Source of the DNA: Bacillus sp. FJAT-45350
Lineage (GTDB): Bacteria; Bacillota; Bacilli; Bacillales; NISU01
DNA length: 64,000 bases
NCBI RefSeq assembly: GCF_002335805.1
Contig: NZ_NISU01000001.1
Coordinates: 124,001-188,000, forward strand
Direction of reading: 5' to 3'
Of this stretch, positions 28,139 to 36,702 are shown piece by piece; the stretch's first letter is position 1, and every line of letters starts with the position of its first letter. Below the pieces are notes generated by a model. It did no database searches and was not told where the DNA came from. It worked only from the letters and a program-made list of their open reading frames with translations. The position numbers were made by a program, and so were the translations under genes.

Positions 28139-28205
28139 ATCCCCTTTGAAATATAAATATTAGGACAGCCGGCAGTCATCATATGGTGACTGTCGGTTTT
28201 TTTTT
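28139..28205 (+). ncRNA. Candidate anaerobically induced small RNA
   Basis: Counting from the -10 at 28127-28132, transcription should begin near 28139 and end in the T run at 28197-28205, giving about 67 nt. The 5' end is single-stranded and C-rich (CCCCTTTGAA at 28141-28150), able to pair with AAAGGGG ribosome sites. The 3' half is the terminator hairpin. This is the layout of a trans-acting small RNA. The 12-mer TCCCCTTTGAAA at 28140-28151 recurs at 59204-59215, where it is the complement of the ribosome site of the gene at 56626-59193. Existence and targets are inference. Confidence 0.5.
28169..28205 (+). terminator. Rho-independent terminator
   Basis: A 12-bp stem (CCGGCAGTCA with TGACTGTCGG plus two closing pairs) with an ATAT loop is followed by nine T. 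It would end both moaA readthrough and the candidate small RNA. Confidence 0.9.
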
Positions 28206-28270
28206 CTACTAGTACTTGAAATACTGTGAGAATTCACCAGAAGCCTCATTTTTAATAATTAGGGAAAGTG

Positions 28271-28316
28271 AAAAGGTATGAGTCGATGGCTGTGACCATT
28301 AACTCATACCTTTTTT
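28271..28316. terminator. Bidirectional terminator before the Mrp-like gene
   Basis: AAAAGGTATGAGT (28271-28283) pairs with ACTCATACCTTTT (28302-28314). It adjoins the stop of the minus-strand gene at 28318 and has a six-T run on the plus strand. Confidence 0.8.
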
Positions 28317-28317
28317 A

Positions 28318-29076
28318 TTAGGCTTGTAGTTCTTTTGTGTTTAGTATCGTGTCTACTTTTGTTGCTAGTTGATTGTAGTATGGGAAGAGAATTGAGTCCT
28401 TCTTAAACAGTTGAGGAACTGTACCGTCTTCATTTGCTGTTGTCATTGGTATTGCTGCTAGTAATTCAGTGTTAAAGGTTTTCGCAAGGGATTCTCCGCC
28501 GCCTCTTCCAAACAAGTAATATTGCTCATCTGTTCTTGTTGGAGGTGAGAAGTAAGACATATTTTCTACAATTCCAAGTAATTCATGGTTCGCTCGTAGA
28601 GCCATAGTACCTGCTCTTTCAGCTACATAGGTTGCAGTAGGATGTGGCGTTGTTACAAGAATGTTTTTACAGTGAGGGATGAATTTCTGCATATCTAATG
28701 CAACATCGCCTGTACCAGGAGGCATGTCTAAGATGACATAGTCCGTATCTCCCCATACAACCCCTTCTAGAAAACGTTCTACTAACACTCCAAGTGCAGG
28801 TCCCCTCCAGCTAATAGGTTTATTCCCTCTTACCATAAAACCAGGTGACATCACGCTAATTCCGTGACTCATGACAGGTATTAGCTTACTGTTGATTGAA
28901 CCTGGTCTCTCCTCTATTTCTAAAATACTAGGAACACTATAGCCGTAAATATCTAAATCAATTATAGCAACCTTCTTTTTCAATCGACTTAGAGCAAGTG
29001 CAAGATTAACTGCAACTGTTGACTTTCCTACTCCCCCTTTACCACTTATGACGGCAATTACATGACCTGTTATCAT
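28318..29076 (-). CDS. Mrp/NBP35-type P-loop ATPase, short form
   Basis: This 252-residue protein has deviant Walker A GKGGVGKSTVAVNLA (residues 11-25), switch I region and the Mrp signature YVILDMPPGTGDV. Mrp proteins carry and deliver Fe-S clusters. Two usual features are missing: the N-terminal DUF59/MIP18 domain, and the CPxC cluster motif, where this protein has ENMSYFSPPTRTDEQ. Its place among Fnr-controlled molybdoenzyme and Fe-S genes suggests a maturation role, but without the cluster cysteines it may be regulatory. The ATG has GGAGTG upstream. Confidence 0.82.
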   Translation of the reverse strand: MITGHVIAVISGKGGVGKSTVAVNLALALSRLKKKVAIIDLDIYGYSVPSILEIEERPGSINSKLIPVMSHGISVMSPGFMVRGNKPISWRGPALGVLVERFLEGVVWGDTDYVILDMPPGTGDVALDMQKFIPHCKNILVTTPHPTATYVAERAGTMALRANHELLGIVENMSYFSPPTRTDEQYYLFGRGGGESLAKTFNTELLAAIPMTTANEDGTVPQLFKKDSILFPYYNQLATKVDTILNTKELQA

Positions 29077-29151
29077 TTTTCTTCACTCCATTTCCTTATG
29101 AAACTCGAAACCTGTGACATTAAAATTGTACTAGCTTACCAAATTTTTGGA

Positions 29152-29194
29152 TGTGACTTTTTTCACAACATTAAAAGATAGAAAGGATTACAAT
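29152..29194 (+). promoter_or_regulatory. Crp/Fnr-type promoter of the chemoreceptor gene
   Basis: The perfect site TGTGACTTTTTTCACA (29152-29167) is followed after 21 nt by -10 TACAAT (29189-29194), 40 bp before the start codon. Confidence 0.82.
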
Positions 29195-29233
29195 GAATGC
29201 ATAGTAAATAGATGATTTAGAGGAGAGGTCTTT

Positions 29234-30940
29234 ATGAACAGGGTGAATAAAATTACATGGAAGCTAGGAGTAATCATTATTTCAACGATCGTACTTTGTA
29301 TGGCGATTATTTCTTATTCTAATTATCGCATTAGTTATGAACGTGTAAAGGAAGCGGCAGCGATTGAATTATATGGCTGCGCAAATATTACAACAGGGCT
29401 GCTTAACCCTAGTGAAATAGAAGTATTAGTCAGTGGAGATTTATCTAAGTCTCAGGAATTAGGAGAAATGTTAAGTTGGACTGTTGACCACAAAGGAATA
29501 TTTGAAAATCAATATATTCTTAGTTTAGATGGAACAATTTTGATTGCAGATGAAAATACACAGAACCAGGGCTTTCATGCTGGAGATTCATTTTACATAG
29601 ATGAGGAAGCGTTAGAAATTATCTTATCCATGGGACACCCTCATTACTCAGATATATATGAATTTGGTGGTATGGAGCGTTTAACAGGTTATGCACCAAT
29701 ATTTAAAGACCATGATCCAACAAAAGAGATTATTGCGATTAGTGCAATTGACTTTAATGCAAAAATTGTTCATGAGAGAACATGGGATATGGTAAGAGGA
29801 GGAATCTTATTTGGGTTTATTCCTTTGTTATTAACAGGGTTTTTCACCGTAATTTTAATTGCTAGAACAACAAAGCCAATCACTGATTTAATTGGTTATG
29901 CAAGGAATGTAGCTCAAGGAGATCTATCAACACCTTCATTAGAAATTAAAAGAAATGATGAAATTGGACAATTAGCAAAAGATTTTACATCAATGGTGGA
30001 AAATTTGCGTGAAGTTATAAAAGAAGTATCGGATAATTCACATCAAGTAGCCGCAACGTCAGAACAATTATCTGTTCGTTCAGAGGATATTACATTAGCT
30101 ACAGAGCGAAATGGTGAGCATATTCAAAACATTCGAGATGGCTCTTATGACCAAGTGAAGAATGCTTTAAATATTAATGATGTTGTGACTAATGTATCAA
30201 ACTCAATGGAAAAATTAGTAGAGCGTATCGAAAATGTCGAAAAATACTTTGAACAAGCAACAGTTAAATCAAATACAGGTGATGGAATTATTCGTAAAGG
30301 AATCGAGCGGATGGGTGTTATACAAGAGAAATCAGAATTGATGACAGCCTCGATTACTGATTTAGACGAAAAGTCAGACCAAATTAATGAGATTATATCT
30401 ATCATTACAGCGATTGCAGAACAAACAAATTTACTAGCACTTAATGCAGCAATCGAGTCTGCTCGTGCTGGTGAGCATGGGAAAGGCTTTGCGGTCGTAG
30501 CAGATGAGGTTCGTAAACTAGCAGAGCAATCTTCAAAATCAACAAGTCAGATTAGAGATCTAATAGGGGAAATTCAAGTTGAAACAGAAAGGGCAGTAAC
30601 AGCATCAAAAGACGGAAACAAAGCAGTTGAAGATGGGATGGATGTCATTACTCAAGCAGGTACAGCTTTCAATGATATTTCTCAATCAATTTCACATGTT
30701 ACTACGGAAGTAGAGCAAGTTGCTGTTTCAATGAAGAATATTAACCTTGACATTAGTCAAATCGTAAACCTATCAGAAACAATTGTTGGAATTTCAGAAG
30801 GTCATTCCACTCATACTGAACAGGTGGCAGAATCTACTGAGCAACAAACAGCAGCTATGCAAGAAATTAGAGCTGCGGCAAATAGCTTATCTGCTATGTC
30901 AGAAAGATTAGAGGAAAAGGTAAAGAGCTTTAAAGTGTGA
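29234..30940 (+). CDS. Methyl-accepting chemotaxis protein
   Basis: This 568-residue receptor has TM1 at about residues 10-30, an extracytoplasmic sensor of about 150 residues (a single Cache-like region with [18 protein letters not shown]), and TM2 at about 188-210. A HAMP segment follows, then a long coiled-coil signalling domain with the conserved hairpin tip [20 protein letters not shown]. Control by a Crp/Fnr-type site indicates expression without oxygen, so it may steer cells toward nitrate or another acceptor; the ligand is unknown. The stop codon lies inside the next Crp/Fnr-type site. Confidence 0.9.
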   Translation: MNRVNKITWKLGVIIISTIVLCMAIISYSNYRISYERVKEAAAIELYGCANITTGLLNPSEIEVLVSGDLSKSQELGEMLSWTVDHKGIFENQYILSLDGTILIADENTQNQGFHAGDSFYIDEEALEIILSMGHPHYSDIYEFGGMERLTGYAPIFKDHDPTKEIIAISAIDFNAKIVHERTWDMVRGGILFGFIPLLLTGFFTVILIARTTKPITDLIGYARNVAQGDLSTPSLEIKRNDEIGQLAKDFTSMVENLREVIKEVSDNSHQVAATSEQLSVRSEDITLATERNGEHIQNIRDGSYDQVKNALNINDVVTNVSNSMEKLVERIENVEKYFEQATVKSNTGDGIIRKGIERMGVIQEKSELMTASITDLDEKSDQINEIISIITAIAEQTNLLALNAAIESARAGEHGKGFAVVADEVRKLAEQSSKSTSQIRDLIGEIQVETERAVTASKDGNKAVEDGMDVITQAGTAFNDISQSISHVTTEVEQVAVSMKNINLDISQIVNLSETIVGISEGHSTHTEQVAESTEQQTAAMQEIRAAANSLSAMSERLEEKVKSFKV

Positions 30941-30978
30941 TGAATTTCACGGAAATAAGTGTGAACTATCTATAAGCT
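30936..30978 (+). promoter_or_regulatory. Crp/Fnr-type promoter of the radical-SAM gene
   Basis: TGTGATGAATTTCACG (30936-30951) overlaps the TGA stop of the receptor gene. A -10 TAAGCT lies after 21 nt (30973-30978); TATAAG two bases earlier is an alternative. Confidence 0.75.
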
Positions 30979-31041
30979 AGGAAGTAAGAGAGTTATCGGC
31001 TGACATAACTGCAACCGTTAACGGATGAAGGAGGAACTAAG

Positions 31042-32139
31042 ATGAATCATTCTTATACAAAACTAAGAGATTACAATCATTCTCCGTTTATTGTTATATG
31101 GGAAGTAACTAGAGCTTGTGCACTAAAGTGTTTACATTGCCGAGCTGAAGCTCAATACAAAGCTGACCCAGCACAGCTTTCTACTGAAGAAGGAAAAAGA
31201 TTAATTGATGAAATAGCCAAGCTAGATAATCCCCTTTTCGTATTTACAGGTGGAGATCCTCTTATGAGGGAAGATTTATTTGAATTAGCACAATATGCAA
31301 TCAATGAAAAGAAAATCTCAGTATCGATGACACCAAGTGCCACTCCAAAGGTGACGAAAGAAGCAGTAGACAGGGCAAAGGAAGTTGGCTTATCAAGATG
31401 GGCTTTTAGCTTAGATGGTTCTACAGCTGAAATACATGACCATTTTAGAGGAACAAAAGGTTCTTTCGAAACAACTATGAAAGGGATCTCTTATTTAAAA
31501 GAAGCCAAAATCCCCATTCAAGTAAATACAACAGTCTCTGCATACAATCTTCATGACTTAGAGGAGATAAGCAAACAAGTAAAGAAAATGGGTGCTGTGT
31601 TGTGGAGTTTATTCTTCCTTATTCCAACTGGAAGAGCTCAGGAAAAGGATATGCTACCAGCTGAACAACATGAAAAGGTGATGGAATGGCTTGTTCAAGT
31701 ACAAGAAAAGATGCCATATTATGTGAAGGCAACTGAAGCACCTCATTACCGTCGCGTCCTTGTTGAGAAAAATAGTAGAAAAAAGGCTGTAAGTGTAGAG
31801 AAGCGTAATGATGTTCTAGGAAGAGCACCAAAAGGTGTAAATGATGGTGATGGCTTTGTCTTTATAAGTCATACTGGAGATGTATACCCAAGTGGATTTT
31901 TGCCTATCAAGTGTGGTAGTGTGCGTGAGCAATCACTAGGGGATATATATCGAAACTCACCAATCCTACAACAACTAAGAAATAAGTCAGCCCTAAAAGG
32001 GAAATGTGGGGTCTGCGAATACAAAGAGCTATGTGGTGGCTCACGTGCCCGTGCATACGCTGTTACTGGTGATTATTTAGAAAGCGATCCTACATGTGCA
32101 TATATACCAATGAAATTGAGAGAATTAGTAAGTTTATAA
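31042..32139 (+). CDS. Radical SAM/SPASM protein, TIGR04053-like
   Basis: This 365-residue protein has the radical-SAM cluster CALKCLHC near residue 28 and FTGGDPLMRED. The C-terminal SPASM-type region has Cys in IKCGSVREQSLG and CGVCEYKELCGG, ending with DPTCAYIP. It resembles the TIGR04053 group, related to the haem-d1/haem enzymes NirJ and AhbD and to peptide modifiers. No peptide precursor gene is seen next to it. Expression from a Crp/Fnr-type promoter points to an anaerobic role, perhaps in haem or cofactor work. The ATG has AAGGAGGAA. Confidence 0.85.
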   Translation: MNHSYTKLRDYNHSPFIVIWEVTRACALKCLHCRAEAQYKADPAQLSTEEGKRLIDEIAKLDNPLFVFTGGDPLMREDLFELAQYAINEKKISVSMTPSATPKVTKEAVDRAKEVGLSRWAFSLDGSTAEIHDHFRGTKGSFETTMKGISYLKEAKIPIQVNTTVSAYNLHDLEEISKQVKKMGAVLWSLFFLIPTGRAQEKDMLPAEQHEKVMEWLVQVQEKMPYYVKATEAPHYRRVLVEKNSRKKAVSVEKRNDVLGRAPKGVNDGDGFVFISHTGDVYPSGFLPIKCGSVREQSLGDIYRNSPILQQLRNKSALKGKCGVCEYKELCGGSRARAYAVTGDYLESDPTCAYIPMKLRELVSL

Positions 32140-32147
32140 GATAGATG

Positions 32148-32193
32148 AGGTTTTCCGATGGTTAGTATTCTACCTTCTGGAAAACCTTTTTTA
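32148..32193 (+). terminator. Terminator of the radical-SAM gene
   Basis: AGGTTTTCC (32148-32156) pairs with GGAAAACCT (32179-32187), then TTTTT. Confidence 0.8.
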
Positions 32194-32539
32194 TTCTGAA
32201 AAAAAATAATTATTTTATTAATAGAATCCGTTATACGTGCATATAGTTTACTAGAAACCGAGAAAGAGAGGGAAGTAGATTCACTATACTATTAGAACTA
32301 GATTTATTTTAATAAATTATAACGTTTTAATGTGAATGACCTAGAAAAAAGTAGGGTTTTTATAAAAATAAGCAGTATCTTTTTCTTTTTGTCGAACCTT
32401 GTAGTATTATGGAACTAGTGTTAAAGTAGATAACGTTAGCAAAAGACACCAATGAATCAAACTCCTTATGACTAAGCTGATGAATTGCAGGTATATTGAC
32501 GGACTGCATCTAGTAAATTTATAAATGAGGAGAATTGAC
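32194..32539. other. Intergenic region, no gene seen
   Basis: About 345 bp are very A/T-rich. I see no open frame with a ribosome site, no strong hairpin and no Crp/Fnr-type palindrome. It presumably contains the promoter of the small membrane protein gene, but I cannot place it. Confidence 0.4.
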
Positions 32540-32644
32540 ATGAAAAAAATAATACAAAGATATTCAAAACAAGAAATCGGAATTATCATTGCATTTATTA
32601 TGACAATTTTATTAATGTGTGCTTCTGTTCTTATTTCTTCTTAA
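32540..32644 (+). CDS. Single-span small membrane protein (34 aa)
   Basis: MKKIIQRYSKQEI is a short basic cytoplasmic part, followed by one hydrophobic helix rich in Ile and Leu ending CASVLISS. A TGAGGAGAA ribosome site lies 7 nt before the ATG and a terminator follows 44 bp after the stop, so it forms a complete transcription unit. No family is recognised; such single-span peptides often modulate a larger membrane complex. Confidence 0.6.
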   Translation: MKKIIQRYSKQEIGIIIAFIMTILLMCASVLISS

Positions 32645-32687
32645 TCTATAGAATTAGCGATTGAACTAAATTATATATACTGTTATG

Positions 32688-32716
32688 AAAGTACCCTCTG
32701 TGGTGCTTTTTTTTTA
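32688..32716 (+). terminator. Rho-independent terminator
   Basis: AAAGTACC (32688-32695) pairs with GGTGCTTT (32702-32709), followed by a long T run. Confidence 0.8.
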
Positions 32717-33178
32717 TGTAAGGTGAAAGATAATTACACTAATAAAAAGTAGTAGAAGTAAATACTCTACCAATCCCCCAGATTTAAAAGTAAGAGGGAA
32801 TTTCACATTCCAAGGTAGAGGATAAAATAACTTTATCCCTCTAGGAGTCATCATATCTCCAATTAAGTGACTAATAGTTCCAATTACTAGTCCTAGTACA
32901 AATGAGTAGGGCGCCATATCTCGAAGAATTCCCCATAATAGGGCAACAAATAATATGCTATGAAAAAACTTTCGATGCCCAAAGAAAAAATATACTAGTT
33001 TTGATATAGAAGGGAGCTTTCGTCCAATTTTACTTTTCATATGATCAATATCAGGAAGTAACGCACCAATAATCAATCCTCCACTAAATAGTACAAGATC
33101 ATCTATTACTGGTGAGTAAATCTGTAATGCTCCTATACCAGTGGCTAAACCAAAGGCTATATGTGTTTTATACTGCAT
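32714..33178 (-). CDS. YdjM-type membrane-bound metal-dependent hydrolase
   Basis: This 154-residue protein has four hydrophobic helices and the conserved His/Asp set of the YdjM/DUF457 family: THIAFG at the start, LLPDIDHMKSKIGRK near residue 40, HRKFFHSILF, and ISHLIGDMMTPRGI. The conserved HxxxD patterns suggest metal binding. Family members are often under LexA control; no LexA box was found here. It is convergent with the small membrane protein gene and divergent from the nitrate reductase operon. Confidence 0.82.
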   Translation of the reverse strand: MQYKTHIAFGLATGIGALQIYSPVIDDLVLFSGGLIIGALLPDIDHMKSKIGRKLPSISKLVYFFFGHRKFFHSILFVALLWGILRDMAPYSFVLGLVIGTISHLIGDMMTPRGIKLFYPLPWNVKFPLTFKSGGLVEYLLLLLFISVIIFHLT

Positions 33179-33323
33179 CTTACTACCCCAATTTTCTATG
33201 ACTTTTTTAATTATAATTGAGTTCCCCTCTTAACTATACAAAACCTAATCATTGTTTTCTATACTCTCATTTCATCCATTGCCAATATTTTGTCACAATA
33301 TCTTTTTTGAATTTCATTTCATG

Positions 33324-33366
33324 TGTGATAAATTTCACTGTCTCAATATCTTAATCAGCCTACAAT
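33324..33366 (+). promoter_or_regulatory. Crp/Fnr-type promoter of the nitrate reductase operon
   Basis: TGTGATAAATTTCACT (33324-33339) is followed after 21 nt by -10 TACAAT (33361-33366), 48 bp before the first start codon. Confidence 0.82.
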
Positions 33367-33414
33367 GTATTTAACAACAAGATAACTTGTTAGATTCTAA
33401 AGGGGTGGAAGAAG

Positions 33415-34560
33415 ATGAATGATTTTGTAAGATCCTTTTATTCAAAAACAAGCATGTATGCTTTTTTCGTAGTATTAGTATTAATTTTTACAATGTGGGT
33501 TGGAACGAAGGGCTTTGTAAAGATAGATATGATGTTGTTTGGGTATTTTATTTCTTCAATAGTATTTGCTATCGGAATTACGGTTCGGACATGTTCATGG
33601 CTTATTAGACCAGCCACACATCAAGTGTTTAAACGCACACTTCAAAATTTAAAGAAACGTAAGAGACAGAAGCGTAATGTAAAGGCTATTACAAAGACAT
33701 TAGTAGATAATATTATTCTTCAAAAATTTATTTTCAAGCGTGGTCTTTATCGTGGCATTCAACACTGGTTAGTAGCTTGGGGCTGTATTGGTTCATTCGG
33801 GTTTACATTTGGTTTAACTTTTGGGTGGATTCATTTTGCTTTAATAGATGCACAAACATATGCAGTTGTTGCAATGGGTGTTCAAGTAATGACAATGCAT
33901 CCTGATGGATTCATAGCTCATATCATGTACAACATTTTAAATATTACAGCACTAATGGTATTAGGTGGCGTAACGATGATGATGATTCGTCGTGCGAGAG
34001 ATAAAAATGTACAAGTAGGTCAGCGTTTTGAATTCGATTTATTCCCACTTTATGTGTTATTAGCAGTAACAGTAACAGGATTATTATTAACTGTTTCATA
34101 TAAATTTTTAGGTGGATTTATTCATCCTTATCTATCATTGATTCATCAAATAACAGTCGTAATTTTCTTAGTTTACTTCCCATTTGGAAAGCTATTCCAT
34201 TTACCTATTCGTCCATTGGCAGTTTCAGTACCGATGAACTATCAAGAAGTGATCCAAGTTGATACAAGAGCATGTAAGAAATGTGGAACGAATTATAGTA
34301 GTGATGACCAAATAGAAGATGTAAAAGGAATTCTTGGAGTTCAAAACTTTGATTTACAACTTGAAGATGGCTCATATCTAGCAGACTATTGTCCGTCATG
34401 TCGTCGTAGAATGCGTGTGATGAGTCAATTAAACTTAGAAAATCCAATGGGTAACCCATTCGGTCCAATTCAAACAAATAACGGAATTCATGTACCAGGG
34501 TTTAGTCAAAAACGTTCTGAAGAATTTTACAATAAGAGTGAATCTAAGGAGGAGAAATAA
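33415..34560 (+). CDS. Membrane cytochrome-type subunit with C-terminal Cys clusters
   Basis: This 381-residue protein has about six membrane helices with several candidate haem-ligand His (GIQHWLVAWG, MHPDGFIAHI, LIHQITVV). It resembles the NarI/DsrM-type quinol-oxidising cytochrome b. The last 110 residues are cytoplasmic and hold two Cys pairs, ACKKCG and CPSC, which could bind Zn or an Fe-S centre. It heads the operon and ends one base before the molybdoenzyme start, so it is the likely quinol-linked electron entry. Haem content is inference. Confidence 0.75.
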   Translation: MNDFVRSFYSKTSMYAFFVVLVLIFTMWVGTKGFVKIDMMLFGYFISSIVFAIGITVRTCSWLIRPATHQVFKRTLQNLKKRKRQKRNVKAITKTLVDNIILQKFIFKRGLYRGIQHWLVAWGCIGSFGFTFGLTFGWIHFALIDAQTYAVVAMGVQVMTMHPDGFIAHIMYNILNITALMVLGGVTMMMIRRARDKNVQVGQRFEFDLFPLYVLLAVTVTGLLLTVSYKFLGGFIHPYLSLIHQITVVIFLVYFPFGKLFHLPIRPLAVSVPMNYQEVIQVDTRACKKCGTNYSSDDQIEDVKGILGVQNFDLQLEDGSYLADYCPSCRRRMRVMSQLNLENPMGNPFGPIQTNNGIHVPGFSQKRSEEFYNKSESKEEK

Positions 34561-36684
34561 ATGACTCAATTTCTACAAAAAGAAGGGACGAAAAACCTTC
34601 AACATCCAGGTGAAAAGCTAATTAGTACACATTGCTGTTATTGTGGGATGCAGTGTGGAATGCATATACGTTTAAATGAAAAAACGGGGAAAGTAGTAGG
34701 GGTAGAGCCTCGATACGATTGGCCTGTAACGTTAGGGAAGATGTGTCCTAAAGGAGTTACAGCTTACCAAACAATTGACCATGATGAAAGAATTACAAAG
34801 CCTTTAATTAAGAAGAATGGTCAGTTTGTAGAAGCTACTTGGAATGAAGCACTAGATTTAATTGAAACAAATTATAAAAAGCTGCAATCTGAACATGGTA
34901 TGGACGCTATTGGAGTGTTCGGTGGCGTATCAATGACAAATGAAAAATGTTATTTAGTTGGTAAATATGCACGTGCTGTTTTAGGTACACGCTATGTTGA
35001 TTATAACGGTCGTTTTTGTATGAGTTCTGCAGCAGGTGGTTTTATGCAAACACTTGGTACAGACCGAGGTTCGACATTACCATGGCCTGAGCTAGAGCAT
35101 ACGGATTGCTTCTTTATGGCTGGTTCAAACACAGCTGAGTGTCATCCGACGACAATTCAATGGTTATGGAAAGCACGTGACAAAGGGGCAAAAATGATTG
35201 TTTGTGACCCTCGTGAAACACCAACAGCACGTATTGCAGATGTTCATTTAGATTTACGCCCAGGTACAGATGATGTACTTGCGAGTGGAATGTTACATCT
35301 ATTAATAAAAGAAGGCTATGTAGATGAAGCGTATGTTGCAGAGCGCTGTAACAATTACGAAGAATTAAAAGTAGCGGTTGAGAAATTCACACTAGAATAT
35401 ACGTCAGTTTACACAGGTGTATCAGAAGAAAAATTACTGAAAGCAGCTCATATCTTTGGTCGTTCGCCTCGTTCAGTTGTAATGTTTGCACGTGGAATTG
35501 AACAGCAATCAAAGGGTGTAGATAACGTTCGTTTATATACGTCAATGGCTTTATTACGTGGACAAATTGGAAAATTCGCATCAGGTGTTGCGACATTTAC
35601 GGGACAAGCAAACGGACAAGGTGGACGTGAGCATGGTCAAAAAGCCGATGCATTACCAGGCTACCGAAAAATTGATGACCCTGCTGCTCGTAAATATATT
35701 TCAGATGTATGGGGAATTGACGAGAAAGATATGCCACAAGCTGGTGTATCAGCATATGAAATGTTTGATGAAATTGAAGCAGGTCGTATTCGTGGAATGC
35801 ATGTAATGTGTAGTAACCCGGCTGTTTCAGCACCAAACCTACAACATATTTGGAATGGATTTAATAAATTAGACTTTTTAGTCGTAAGTGACTTCTTCAT
35901 GTCAGAAACAGCAGAGTTTGCTGATGTTATCCTTCCTGCTTCTTCATGGGCAGAAGATGAAGGAACAACAACGAATTTAGAAGGACGTGTAATCCGAATT
36001 CGTAAAGTGAAAGACCCGATCGGTGAGTCAAAAACAGATTGGCAAATTATGAAGGTAATAGCTGAACGTATGGGTAAAGGACATCTTATGAACTACAATA
36101 ACCCACATGAAATTTTCGAAGAGTTCCGTGTAGCAACTAAGGGTGGTAAAGCCGATTATTACGGAATTACTTGGGAACGAATTGATAAAGAAGATGGTGT
36201 GTTCTGGCCATGTCCATCAGAGGACCATCCAGGTACACCAACAATGTTTAAAGAAAAATTTGGCCATCCAGATGGGAAAGCAAATTTACCAATTGTTAAC
36301 TACCGTGATTCAGATGAAGTCCCAACTGAAGAATTTCCGCTTTATTTAACAACAGGTCGTGTTGTATTCCATTTCTTATCTGGTTCACAAACGAGAAGAA
36401 CAGAGTTCTTAATGCAACAATGTCCAGTACCTTATGTGGAGATGCACCCTGCTCTTGCTAGTCAGTATGGATTTAGTAATGGAGAAACAATAAAGTTAAC
36501 GACGAAGCGTGGAAGTATGGTACTTGAAACTCGTTTAACGAAAGCAATTCGTGAAGATACAGTCTTCGTTCCATATCACTGGGGTAAAGATCTAGCAGTT
36601 AATGTTCTAACAAACCCAGCATTAGATCCAGTATCGAGAATGCCAGAGTTTAAAGTATGTTCGGTCAAAATGGCAAAAGCATAA
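34561..36684 (+). CDS. Molybdopterin nitrate reductase catalytic subunit, NasC/NarB type
   Basis: This 707-residue molybdo-bis-PGD enzyme has the N-terminal [4Fe-4S] set Cys25, Cys28, Cys32, Cys62 (CCYCGMQC) and the probable Mo ligand Cys153 in GRFCMSSAAGG. The molybdopterin-binding core and C-terminal dinucleotide-binding domain (HWGKDLAVNVLT) are complete. Length and motifs fit assimilatory NasC/NarB and NapA relatives, not NarG. No Tat signal is present, so it acts in the cytoplasm. Its setting is respiratory: a Crp/Fnr promoter, a cytochrome, a ferredoxin and NarK transporters. Nitrate as substrate is inferred from these neighbours. Confidence 0.88.
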   Translation: MTQFLQKEGTKNLQHPGEKLISTHCCYCGMQCGMHIRLNEKTGKVVGVEPRYDWPVTLGKMCPKGVTAYQTIDHDERITKPLIKKNGQFVEATWNEALDLIETNYKKLQSEHGMDAIGVFGGVSMTNEKCYLVGKYARAVLGTRYVDYNGRFCMSSAAGGFMQTLGTDRGSTLPWPELEHTDCFFMAGSNTAECHPTTIQWLWKARDKGAKMIVCDPRETPTARIADVHLDLRPGTDDVLASGMLHLLIKEGYVDEAYVAERCNNYEELKVAVEKFTLEYTSVYTGVSEEKLLKAAHIFGRSPRSVVMFARGIEQQSKGVDNVRLYTSMALLRGQIGKFASGVATFTGQANGQGGREHGQKADALPGYRKIDDPAARKYISDVWGIDEKDMPQAGVSAYEMFDEIEAGRIRGMHVMCSNPAVSAPNLQHIWNGFNKLDFLVVSDFFMSETAEFADVILPASSWAEDEGTTTNLEGRVIRIRKVKDPIGESKTDWQIMKVIAERMGKGHLMNYNNPHEIFEEFRVATKGGKADYYGITWERIDKEDGVFWPCPSEDHPGTPTMFKEKFGHPDGKANLPIVNYRDSDEVPTEEFPLYLTTGRVVFHFLSGSQTRRTEFLMQQCPVPYVEMHPALASQYGFSNGETIKLTTKRGSMVLETRLTKAIREDTVFVPYHWGKDLAVNVLTNPALDPVSRMPEFKVCSVKMAKA

Positions 36685-36702
36685 TAAGGGGAGTGTAAAT
36701 CC

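Noticed and set aside
35387-35900. Several 70-80 aa ORFs on both strands inside the molybdoenzyme gene
   Set aside because: All are shadows of a well-conserved coding frame, with no ribosome sites.
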